Assembly (NCBI GenBank): GCA_015478675.1 | Contig: JADMIH010000057.1 | Span: forward strand, 1 to 19,387 | From: Chloroflexota bacterium | GTDB lineage: Bacteria > Chloroflexota > Chloroflexia > QHBQ01 > JADMIH01 | Direction: 5' to 3' | DNA: 19,387 nucleotides | Shown here: piece by piece, positions 7,831-15,177 of the stretch | How the letters are laid out: every line of letters starts with the position of its first letter | Position numbering within the stretch: position 1 is the first letter of the stretch | The notes under the pieces: generated by a model | Seen by the model: only the letters and a program-made list of their open reading frames with translations | What the model was told of the DNA's origin: nothing | Databases searched by the model: none | Position numbers and translations under genes: made by a program

Positions 7831-8643
7831 ATGCAGGAAGTAGACAAACCGCTGTCCCAGGTCGGAATCGCCGGGGCGCGCATCGAGGGTCATGGCGTAT
7901 CCAAGACATATGTGACCAAAGAAGGCGAGTTCCAGGCGCTCACACCTATAGACTTTGCGATCGAAGCGGGAGAATTCGTCAGTATTATCGGGCCGAGTGG
8001 CTGCGGAAAAAGCACACTCATGCTCATGGCTGCCGGGCTATTACCCCTCACCTCGGGCAGCATCGTGGTGAATGGAAAGGCCCTGACAGAGCCCCTGACT
8101 GACATCGGCATAGCGTTTCAGGACCACCTGCTGCTGGACTTTCGCACAGCCGAAGCTAATATCCTCTTACAGGCGCAGGTTCGAGGCATGCCGATGCAGG
8201 CAGCGCGTGAGGAAACTCGGAGGCTACTCAAGCAGCTCGGACTGGAGAAAGCTAGCAATCGCTATCCACGGCAGCTTTCGGGTGGTATGCGCCAGCGCGT
8301 GTCGCTCGCCCGGGCCCTGATCCACGATCCAAGCGTACTGATGATGGACGAGCCGTTCGGCGCGCTCGACACTATCACTCGTACGCAGATGCGCCACGAC
8401 CTGGAACTGCTCTGGATGGAAAAGCGCAAGACTGTGCTGTTTATCACGCACAGCGTCGAAGAGGCAATCGGCCTCTCGGACCGGGTGCTGGTCATGTCAC
8501 CGAGTCCCGGCAGGATAGTGGAGGAGATCCGCATCGAGCTACCCCGCCCCAGACCCATCGAGCTGGGCATCGAACAGAGCTTCGTAAGCTATGCCGACCG
8601 CGTATACGAGATATTCCGCGAGCTCGGCGTGCTGATGTTTTGA
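7831..8643 (+). CDS. ABC transporter ATP-binding protein, SsuB/TauB type
   Basis: A 270-residue cytoplasmic ATPase that powers the permease at 5510. All nucleotide-binding motifs are intact: Walker A GPSGCGKST (54-62), Q-loop AFQDHLLL (Q97), ABC signature LSGGMRQR (149-156), Walker B VLMMDEPFGALD with D-loop (169-180) and the H-loop His in FITHSVEEA (H207). The PFGALD sequence and overall length are typical of the nitrate/sulfonate/taurine importer ATPases. The ribosome-binding site is weak, with only a purine-rich GAAAGTGAGATG upstream. It lies about 200 nt after the binding-protein gene, so it may be expressed at a different level. Confidence 0.93.
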   Translation: MQEVDKPLSQVGIAGARIEGHGVSKTYVTKEGEFQALTPIDFAIEAGEFVSIIGPSGCGKSTLMLMAAGLLPLTSGSIVVNGKALTEPLTDIGIAFQDHLLLDFRTAEANILLQAQVRGMPMQAAREETRRLLKQLGLEKASNRYPRQLSGGMRQRVSLARALIHDPSVLMMDEPFGALDTITRTQMRHDLELLWMEKRKTVLFITHSVEEAIGLSDRVLVMSPSPGRIVEEIRIELPRPRPIELGIEQSFVSYADRVYEIFRELGVLMF

Positions 8644-8659
8644 TGAAAGGTTCTCACTG

Positions 8660-9640
8660 ATGCGCGTGCTGATCACCGGCGCCGCCGGCTTCCTGGGGTC
8701 GCACCTGGCTCGTCGCCTGCTCGCCCTCGATTACTCGGTCGTCGCCTACGATCAAGCTCCGGTTCTACTCGATAGCGAAGGCACCTGCGACGCGACGGGC
8801 GATGCAGACAGCCAAGCTCCGACGACACCACGGGCGGTCTTCACCGCCATACAAGGCTCTGTCACGGATCAGGATGGGCTGGCACAGGCGCTGAAGACAC
8901 ACCGCATAGACGCCATCGTGCATCTCGCTACGTTGCTGACCGACGCCTGCGCTGCCGATATGGTGGCGGGCGTGATGGTGAACGGCGCGGGCACGGGTGC
9001 TGTCTTTGAGGCTGCCTGGCGGGCAGGGGTACGCAGGGTCGTCTTCGGCTCGTCGGTGGCCGCGCTCGGTCAAGACGTGGGACCTGCGCCTGGAGACAGA
9101 GTGGCGTTCAGCCCCACGAGCGTGTATGGTGCTACCAAGGCCTTTGGAGAGTTACTCGCAGGCGCACTTCGTACCCAGCGCCCCGAGCAGGAGCTAATCG
9201 GGCTGCGCTTTGGGTGGATTTACGGGCCTGGTCGAGTACGCGGTTGGAACGCTCTTCAGAGGGTGATAGAGTTGTTTGCGCTGGAGAGTGCAGAGGTACC
9301 TTATCCCGACTACGACCGTCCAAACGACTGGACCTATGTGGACGATGCGGTCGCGGCGATAGTGCTATGCCTCCACTCGCCGCGCCCCAGTGTGCTCGCT
9401 TACAACGTCCCCGGCGCCTATCGCCGCGTGCAGGAGGCAGTAGCTTACCTCCAGCAGCTCTCTCCAGCCTCCCGGCCCGTGCCTTACCAGGCGCAGTTGC
9501 CCCCGGATGCCTGGGACTTCAGCCTCGACCATATAGCGCAGGAGACGGGCTACCGGCCCAGATTCGGCCTCGAGGTGGGGCTGGATCGAACAGTGGCAGC
9601 AATCCGCCGCGTGCATGGGCTACCGCAGATAGGCAGCTAG
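8660..9640 (+). CDS. NAD(P)-dependent epimerase/dehydratase (extended SDR family)
   Basis: A 326-residue Rossmann-fold oxidoreductase of the extended short-chain dehydrogenase family. It begins directly with the dinucleotide motif TGAAGFLGSH (6-15). It has VHLAT near residue 88, the conserved Ser pair FGSSVAA (129-135) and the catalytic YGATK (Y156, K160). RFGWIYGPGR in the second half is typical of UDP-sugar epimerases and related uronate dehydrogenases. AAAGG lies about 11 nt before the ATG, and the gene starts 16 nt after the ATPase stop. In this operon it probably oxidises or epimerises the imported compound or its intermediate. Uronate dehydrogenase-like activity would link naturally to the aldolase and kinase, but this is inference. 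Confidence 0.85.
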   Translation: MRVLITGAAGFLGSHLARRLLALDYSVVAYDQAPVLLDSEGTCDATGDADSQAPTTPRAVFTAIQGSVTDQDGLAQALKTHRIDAIVHLATLLTDACAADMVAGVMVNGAGTGAVFEAAWRAGVRRVVFGSSVAALGQDVGPAPGDRVAFSPTSVYGATKAFGELLAGALRTQRPEQELIGLRFGWIYGPGRVRGWNALQRVIELFALESAEVPYPDYDRPNDWTYVDDAVAAIVLCLHSPRPSVLAYNVPGAYRRVQEAVAYLQQLSPASRPVPYQAQLPPDAWDFSLDHIAQETGYRPRFGLEVGLDRTVAAIRRVHGLPQIGS

Positions 9641-9674
9641 TATAAGCCACGAATATAGGTGAGGAGAGAACACG

Positions 9675-10643
9675 ATGGACGCACGTCAAATACGGGTCGG
9701 ACTGGTGGGGGCGGGAAACATAGCCCAGGTGGCCGAACTGCCTGCCCTTGCCGCCGAGCCTGGGGTAAGGATCGCGGGCGTGGTGACCCAGGTTCTCGAC
9801 AACGCCTACCGCAACATACAACGCTGGCCGATAGAGCAAGTCTATAGTTCCGCCGAGGAGATGATCGGGGAGGCTCGCCTAGATGCCCTCTTTGTCCTGA
9901 CACCCAAATACAACCACACCCCCTTTGTTGAGCTAGGGCTTTCTTCCGGCCTCGACGTTTTTTGCGAAAAGCCTCTATCCACCTCACTCCAGGAGGCTCG
10001 GCACGTGGCCGATGTCGCCGATCAGACGGGGCGATTGCTCATGGTCGCGTTTAACCGCCGGTACGCGGAAGTATATAAGACCGCTCGCCGGCACTTTGGC
10101 GATGGCCACCCGCAGTTTTGCGTTGCGCAGAAGAACCGTACCGGCTCCGAGTACCGGGCGACGCTTGAGAATGCAATCCACATGATAGACTTGCTGAGGT
10201 GGTTCTGTGGCGAGGCAGAGCAGGTAACAGCGCACACTATCGCGCCTGACCCCTACCAGGAGGACGGCACGATGGCCCTCATTCGGTTCAATACCGGCGC
10301 AATCGGCACGCTGGTAGCGGCCCGCACCGCCGGCGAGTGGGACGAGAGGCTGGACGCCTACGGCGGCGCTACCAGCGTGCGTGTCACCGCGCCCGACACG
10401 GTAGCTACCAGCGCCGGTGGTGAAACGCGGATCGTGGAGATGAGGCCGCGGGCTTTCGGGTGGGCGCAGGCTACTACTACCATGGGATTCGCCCCTGAAG
10501 TACATCACTTCATCGAATGTGTTCGTGAGCGCAGGCAGCCCCTGACAGACGGTCACGAGGCGGTGCGCACTCAGGAACTGGTCGAAGAGATATTGCGGCA
10601 AGCGGGCTTACCTCAGGAGGACCGCGCGGACGTGCGACGGTAG
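9675..10643 (+). CDS. Gfo/Idh/MocA-family NAD(P)-dependent oxidoreductase
   Basis: A 322-residue sugar or polyol dehydrogenase-type protein. The N-terminal Rossmann fold has VGLVGAGNIAQ (8-18). The family hallmark FCEKPLS follows (EKP at 98-100), then the conserved stretch with RNRTGSEYRATLENAIHMIDLLRW-like features in the catalytic domain, including the His usually involved in catalysis. GAGGAGAG is 7 nt or so before the ATG at 9675. It follows the epimerase/dehydratase gene by 34 nt. Such enzymes oxidise or reduce ring or chain hydroxyls of sugars, inositols and sugar acids, or transiently oxidise glycosides. Its exact substrate is unknown. Confidence 0.87.
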   Translation: MDARQIRVGLVGAGNIAQVAELPALAAEPGVRIAGVVTQVLDNAYRNIQRWPIEQVYSSAEEMIGEARLDALFVLTPKYNHTPFVELGLSSGLDVFCEKPLSTSLQEARHVADVADQTGRLLMVAFNRRYAEVYKTARRHFGDGHPQFCVAQKNRTGSEYRATLENAIHMIDLLRWFCGEAEQVTAHTIAPDPYQEDGTMALIRFNTGAIGTLVAARTAGEWDERLDAYGGATSVRVTAPDTVATSAGGETRIVEMRPRAFGWAQATTTMGFAPEVHHFIECVRERRQPLTDGHEAVRTQELVEEILRQAGLPQEDRADVRR

Positions 10644-10709
10644 AGGGGTTACCAGCCCTTATCAGCCACTTTTTCAGGTATTCTATTCTTTTGTATTGGA
10701 GTAAACACT

Positions 10710-11726
10710 ATGACACAGCTCAAAGTTGGTATCTACTTGCCGAGTTTCGCATACCCGGAGGACGGTATTGACCATGCAGAACGGCTGCGAACCTGGATTG
10801 TGCGCGCAGAGGAACTGGGGTTTGAGTCGCTCTGGGTCACCGACCATATGCTACCCGCCCGTGAAATGTACGCACGCCCCTGGCTCGAGCCGCTGGCGAC
10901 ACTGGCCTTTGCCGCAGCACTCACCCGGCGTGTGCTTCTGGGTCCAGGCGTCTTGCTCTTACCTCTAAGGCAGCCGGTTGTACTCGCCAAAGAACTCGCC
11001 AGCATACAAGCCCTTGCACGCGGGCGCTTCATACTGGGGGCAGGCACAGGGTGGTCTCCCGCCGAGTTTGCGGCGGTGGGTGCAAAGCGTAGCGAGCGGG
11101 GCCGCAGGACAGACGAAACGCTGGAGATAGTACGCCGCCTGCTGCGTGGCGAAAGGGTGACTTATCAAGGCTCGTTCGTGTCACTGGAAGACCTTGAGAT
11201 CGAACCCTCCCCTATCGATATGCCTGTGTGGATCGGAGGCGGGAGCCAGGCTGCCGATGAGCACTCAGTTGAAGAGCCGGTCATGCACCCACAGGTGGCG
11301 CGCCGTATTGCTAGTGCGGATGGCTGGTTCAGCAGACCTTCAGCGCCGCCGGAGGAGATAGCTAGCGATTGGCTCCAACTGCAGCCGTACCTTGCAGAAG
11401 CGGGCCGCTCCCCGGATGACCTGATCATCGGACACGGACAGTGGCTGCATCTGACTGAGGAGGACAACCACGATCGTGCCGTGCAGGTTCAGCACGAGAT
11501 AGCAACGCAGATCGTCAGCTCGCACCGCCCACCCGAGCTACTGGAGCGCTACTATCTATTCGGCACCCTCGATGAGGTGGTAGAGTCATGTCACAGGCGG
11601 GCAGAGATCGGGGTAGAGCACCTTATCATACACCCATACACCGATGACCCGGCCCAACTGGAACTGTGGGGCAGCGCCCTGTTGCCTCGCCTTAAAGCCC
11701 TCGAAGTAAAAAGGCCGGCGTTGTAA
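10710..11726 (+). CDS. Luciferase-like (LLM class) flavin- or F420-dependent oxidoreductase
   Basis: A 338-residue TIM-barrel oxidoreductase of the bacterial luciferase superfamily. Typical features are FESLWVTDHMLP (38-49), a cofactor-region segment LGAGTGWSPAEFAAVG (109-124) followed by the R..R.DE.L pattern, and MPVWIGGGSQAA (171-182). The GxGTGW.xxEF signature is common in F420-dependent members, but FMNH2-dependent monooxygenases such as SsuD share the fold, so the cofactor is undecided. GGAG lies about 10 nt before the ATG. It is the last gene of the row, 66 nt after the Gfo/Idh gene. With an Ssu-type importer upstream, oxidative attack on the substrate is possible but not shown. Confidence 0.85.
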   Translation: MTQLKVGIYLPSFAYPEDGIDHAERLRTWIVRAEELGFESLWVTDHMLPAREMYARPWLEPLATLAFAAALTRRVLLGPGVLLLPLRQPVVLAKELASIQALARGRFILGAGTGWSPAEFAAVGAKRSERGRRTDETLEIVRRLLRGERVTYQGSFVSLEDLEIEPSPIDMPVWIGGGSQAADEHSVEEPVMHPQVARRIASADGWFSRPSAPPEEIASDWLQLQPYLAEAGRSPDDLIIGHGQWLHLTEEDNHDRAVQVQHEIATQIVSSHRPPELLERYYLFGTLDEVVESCHRRAEIGVEHLIIHPYTDDPAQLELWGSALLPRLKALEVKRPAL

Positions 11727-11840
11727 GTCGGCTAACGCCAGTAAGTACAAAGAACGCGACGACGCGTAATGCTTCCAGTGGCAGTACATGTTCTACAACC
11801 GCCACACGAGTACGGGCAGCACCGAAGAACAAGGGAGAAT

Positions 11841-11870
11841 TACCTCCTGTGCTTACATTTAAAGGAGGTA
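11841..11870. repeat. Inverted repeat at the boundary between operon and mobile region
   Basis: Arms TACCTCCT (11841-11848) and AGGAGGTA (11863-11870) are perfectly complementary across a 14-nt spacer. They lie in the 200-nt gap between the last operon gene and the convergent recombinase gene. A second small hairpin, GTGAC-GGCA-GTCAC, lies about 20 nt further on. Neither has a T-run. They might end convergent transcripts or mark an element boundary. Confidence 0.35.
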
Positions 11871-11926
11871 GGAAGTGCGAAGTGCAGTGACGGCAGTCAC
11901 GATAGCGCAAGGACCGAAAACGGATA

Positions 11927-12961
11927 TCACTCTTCGAGGGGTATATGGAGCAATTCAGCCGCCTTGCGCTTGGCACCTTCTCCGCGCCGGTCATAGCGAG
12001 CAGTTGTACCGACCTGAGCGTGTCCAGCCAACCGCTGCACTGTAGAAAGGTCGGCTCCTGCATCGAGCAGATCCGAGATCATGCTCCTGCGGAAGTCGTG
12101 GGGTGTCAGGTGTTTACAGCCCGCTGCCCGTGCCCGCCGTTGAGCTATCACAAGCACCGTGCGTGAGTCGAGACGCCTCAGCTTCACGTGCCCTCCTTTT
12201 AGAACCGTCAAGAACAGAGGACCAGCGGATGCAGGTGCGCCTTCCTGCGCTCGTACCTTGAGCCAGGCCTCCAGCAGTTGCCGCTCGCTGCTAGACGTAT
12301 AGGACACACGAGCCTTGTTACCCTTGCCTGCTCGGATAGTGAGGGAACCGGTCTCCTGATCGTAATCCCCCACGTCCAGAGCCACAGCCTCCGCTCGTCG
12401 CAGGCCGGAACCATATAGCACTGCCAGGAGCGCTGCGTCTCGCGACCCAAGGGGTGTTCTATCCTTCATGCACGCCGAGAAGAGGGCACGCAGCTCTCCC
12501 TGGCTGATCGACCTCCCGCGCGGGAGTGTTTGGCCGCGCACCGCCCGGAACGCGATGGCTCGCTGGTAGCGGTCTGTATCCACCTGCCCGAGCTCCCACC
12601 CGGCTCTTAGCACTCCTCGCACTGCGGCCAGCATCTTGTTAGCTGTGACCGCTGCGTATCGACTGGCAAGCTCTGATCGGAGGGCCCGTGTATGCTGAGG
12701 GCCAAGTGCTTGCCAGGGCATCGACTGCCAGTCGCAGCTACCCGATGAAAGTAGCTCGGCACATATCTGCAGTGACGACCGGACCCCGCGCCGGGAGCCT
12801 GGGGCAAGGGAAGCCAGGTAGACCATAGCGGGATGCTGATCTGCAGAGCCTTGTCTGTTGGCCGCAACCGGCACTAACCTCTGGTCCGGTACCGGAACGC
12901 TCGAGCGAGCTTCGTCCCCGTTGCCTTGTGCTTGTACAACTTCGATATCGATGCTCCGCAT
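11927..12961 (-). CDS. Tyrosine recombinase/integrase (phage integrase family, XerC/D-like)
   Basis: A DNA strand-exchange enzyme of 344 residues with a complete catalytic set: first Arg in GLRRAEA (R188), H288 and R291 in LTPHDFRRS, H314 in LAGHAQ, and the nucleophile Tyr in ARYDRR (Y323). The N-terminal SAM-like DNA-binding domain is present. I prefer the ATG at 12961 because AAGGGCGG lies 7 nt upstream on this strand. An in-frame ATG at 13006 would add 15 residues but has no ribosome-binding site. The gene points away from the intron and towards the operon. It is intact and may be part of a Tn3-family element with a TnpI-type resolvase or an independent integrase. Confidence 0.9.
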   Translation of the reverse strand: MRSIDIEVVQAQGNGDEARSSVPVPDQRLVPVAANRQGSADQHPAMVYLASLAPGSRRGVRSSLQICAELLSSGSCDWQSMPWQALGPQHTRALRSELASRYAAVTANKMLAAVRGVLRAGWELGQVDTDRYQRAIAFRAVRGQTLPRGRSISQGELRALFSACMKDRTPLGSRDAALLAVLYGSGLRRAEAVALDVGDYDQETGSLTIRAGKGNKARVSYTSSSERQLLEAWLKVRAQEGAPASAGPLFLTVLKGGHVKLRRLDSRTVLVIAQRRARAAGCKHLTPHDFRRSMISDLLDAGADLSTVQRLAGHAQVGTTARYDRRGEGAKRKAAELLHIPLEE

Positions 12962-13058
12962 TGCAATCCGCCCTTCTTCTGAAAAATAGATAGTGAGAAC
13001 TAACATACTAACGCATTATTTTCTATCACAGAGTAGCGCATTCCAGGTGTCACTTACA

Positions 13059-13072
13059 TATTTGAGTTGCAC
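13059..13072 (+). other. 5' exon binding sites (IBS2, IBS1) of the outer group II intron
   Basis: IBS2 TATTTG (13059-13064) and IBS1 TTGCAC (13067-13072) directly precede the GTGCG intron start at 13073. They pair perfectly with EBS2 CAAATA (13291-13296) and EBS1 GTGCAA (13380-13385) inside the intron. Twelve Watson-Crick pairs with normal geometry fix the 5' splice site. Confidence 0.85.
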
Positions 13073-13726
13073 GTGCGATACGAGGTCGCTTCGCATGAGT
13101 GGTTGAACGGTTGAAACCAATCAACCCAGGCTAGTGTCCAAAGCCTGTTCCCAATCCCCACGTGCGCCATCATAACATGGAGTGCGAAGCTGGGGGTAAC
13201 GCCTAAGCCGATGGCCAGCCAACGGTACAGAGCGGGCTAGGGAAAATCTGGACGGATGAACGAGAGTGAACCCTTGATGAGGCTTCGTTACAAATAGTTG
13301 CCGGAGGTTGGCTGACCAAGACGGCAATATTGGGTCAAGAGGTAGGCATCGGGACAAGTCTGCCAAAGGTCAGAGAACCGTGCAATTCTCTGACTGGGAC
13401 ACCAGACCCCGGAGTAAAGAGGGCATCCACCCCAGGTGTATCTCAGCGATGCGCAACGTAGTAACCCCAATGAAGTCTGGTCGCAGTGCAAACTATCAAG
13501 CAGGCACCCTAGCCAGTAAGCTGACCGCAAGGAAAGCCCAACCCTTCAGTGGGACAAGGATGGTCTAAGAAGCGAATGCTAGCAGCCGAAAGGCAAGGGA
13601 AATCAATAACCCGCTGGATAGGGCCACCTACACAGGTGGAGATACCCAACCTGAAAGGGTGCTGACGTAGACCGGGTAAACCTCCTAAAGAACCGAGTAA
13701 TGATTGCAAATTGAGGGGAAAGTTAG
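13073..13726 (+). ncRNA. Outer intron ribozyme domains I-III, with EBS1 hairpin and EBS2
   Basis: Catalytic RNA core upstream of the intron-encoded protein. The EBS1 hairpin is exceptionally clear: stem GTCAGAGAA (13369-13377) with TTCTCTGAC (13386-13394), 9 bp, around the loop CCGTGCAA, whose last six bases are EBS1. EBS2 CAAATA is at 13291-13296, 84 nt upstream of EBS1. Near the 5' end, GGTTGA and TCAACC can form a domain I helix (about 13100-13130). Short open frames in this stretch are shadows. Confidence 0.85.
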
Positions 13727-14575
13727 ATGCAGGCAGCCATAGCAGTCATGTCCGCAAACGGAACCGAGAGACCAACCGATTGGAATAGCGTCAACTGGCG
13801 CAAAGCCAACCGTCAGGTTCGCAATCTGCGACAACGTATCTTTAGGGCATCTCAGGCGGGCGACCTGAAGAAGGTTCGCTCTTTACAGAAGCTCATGCTG
13901 CGTAGTTACTCCAACACGCTCATGAGTGTGCGGCAGGTAACACAGGTAAATGCCGGTAAGCACACGGCGGGCGTAGACAAAGTGGTTGTGAAAACACCAC
14001 AAGCCAGAGGGAGGTTAGTGGACCACCTGTCCATCTATCAGCCCTGGCGCGCTCGACCAGCCAGTCCGGTACGACGAGTATACATACCGAAGGCCAACGG
14101 TAAGATGCGTCCGCTTGGCATCCCTACCATCATTGACCGATGCTTACAGGCAAAGGTCAAGAATGCGTTGGAGCCGTACTGGGGAGCTCGCTTTGAAGCC
14201 ACCAGTTATGGGTTCCGGCCTGGCAGGGGTTGCCATGATGCCATCGAGACCATCTTCAATCTTGCCTGCCCAAACAGGCGGAAGAAGTGGGTGGTTGATG
14301 CAGACATCAAGGGAGCGTTCGACAACATCAGCCATGAGTACCTGCTCCAAACCATTGGTGGGTTCCCCGCCAGGGAGCTAATCAAACAATGGCTGAAGGC
14401 AGGTTACATGGAAGGTGGAGTGTTTCACGAGACCGAGGCGGGCACACCGCAAGGTGGCGTAGTCAGCCCGCTGTTGGCGAACATTGCTCTGCACGGCATG
14501 GAGCAAGCCCTCGGCGTGTTCCGCAAGCCGGGCATAATCCGCAGCAGCCGTGCTGTGGTGAGATACGCAGATGAC
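13727..14575 (+). CDS. ltrA: Outer intron RT/maturase, N-terminal part (residues 1-283), split by inner intron
   Basis: First segment of the outer intron-encoded protein. It has the group II RT-0/1 opening QVTQVNAGKHTAGVDK, KMRPLGIPTIIDR, GFRPGRGCHDA, the first catalytic Asp region WVVDADIKGAFDNI, and GTPQGGVVSPLLAN. It ends exactly with the catalytic YADD (residues 280-283, 14564-14575). The unspliced frame runs on to a stop at 14635, adding 19 unrelated residues encoded by intron sequence. GAGGGG lies 10 nt before the ATG. Joined to 17108-18139 the coding sequence is 849 + 1032 nt, in frame, giving 626 residues. Without splicing the product lacks the rest of the RT, the maturase and the HNH domain, so the outer intron depends on the inner one being removed. 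Confidence 0.92.
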
Positions 14576-15177
14576 GTGCGCCATATCACCAGGTGCTGGA
14601 TACCTTTCACAGAAAGGAGGGGTTCGGAAGAATAGACCTCTGGGTCAATGGCTTACCTGATGGCGAAAGCCAAAAGGAACAATAGCATGCTATTAAAGCA
14701 GGAAAGGAAAGAAGATGCTTATGACCTTGTCCTGCAAGACCCGCGTAATATTGGTGAAAGCCACACTGCTTGAACCTCAGTCTCTAGCGATGCAAGCGTA
14801 CATCCCCCGATTACAGTTTCTAAGGCGGGGCCGCCACGATAGGGCGACTAAGTCGTCGTCGTTCGAACCTTCCGCGTGACGGGCGGTGAGAAACGATCTC
14901 ACTCAAAGGGGCAGACGAGGCACCTAAGTTACGCTCGATACGTCTAGCATTTAGGGAATATGGGATTGCCCCACGGGTCGAGAGGCCCAGGGTAACGGAG
15001 CCTCCGTAGTACTCCGAGGGCGGGAAAGCCGTCTACACTGGCAATACCCGGATTACCGAATCTCTTACCAGTACCATACTCACACCATTACTCATATCAG
15101 ACATTGGGTAGAGACGGGAAGGGCCAAACGGGGAAGGGAGGTAGGTGCTTTGAAACCCAGCAAGAGAGGTACTCGAG
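14576..15177 (+). ncRNA. Inner intron ribozyme domains I-III, with EBS1 hairpin and EBS2
   Basis: Catalytic RNA core upstream of the inner protein gene. The EBS1 hairpin has stem GGCGAC (14843-14848) with GTCGTT (14858-14863), including two G-U pairs, and loop TAA-GTCGTC, with EBS1 as the last six loop bases. This is the same geometry as in the outer intron. EBS2 candidate GCGTA lies at 14796-14800, 221 nt into the intron, close to the 219th position of the outer EBS2. A second GCGTA occurs about 50 nt earlier, so EBS2 is less certain than EBS1. No other gene is evident here. Confidence 0.8.

Noticed and set aside
13162..13168. GTGCGCC near 13162 as the outer intron 5' end
   Set aside because: The bases before it do not pair with EBS1 GTGCAA, whereas those before 13073 pair perfectly at both EBS1 and EBS2.
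14576..14635. Reading the outer RT as a naturally short protein ending at 14635
   Set aside because: The last 19 residues are encoded by the 5' end of the inner intron, and the true continuation lies at 17108.
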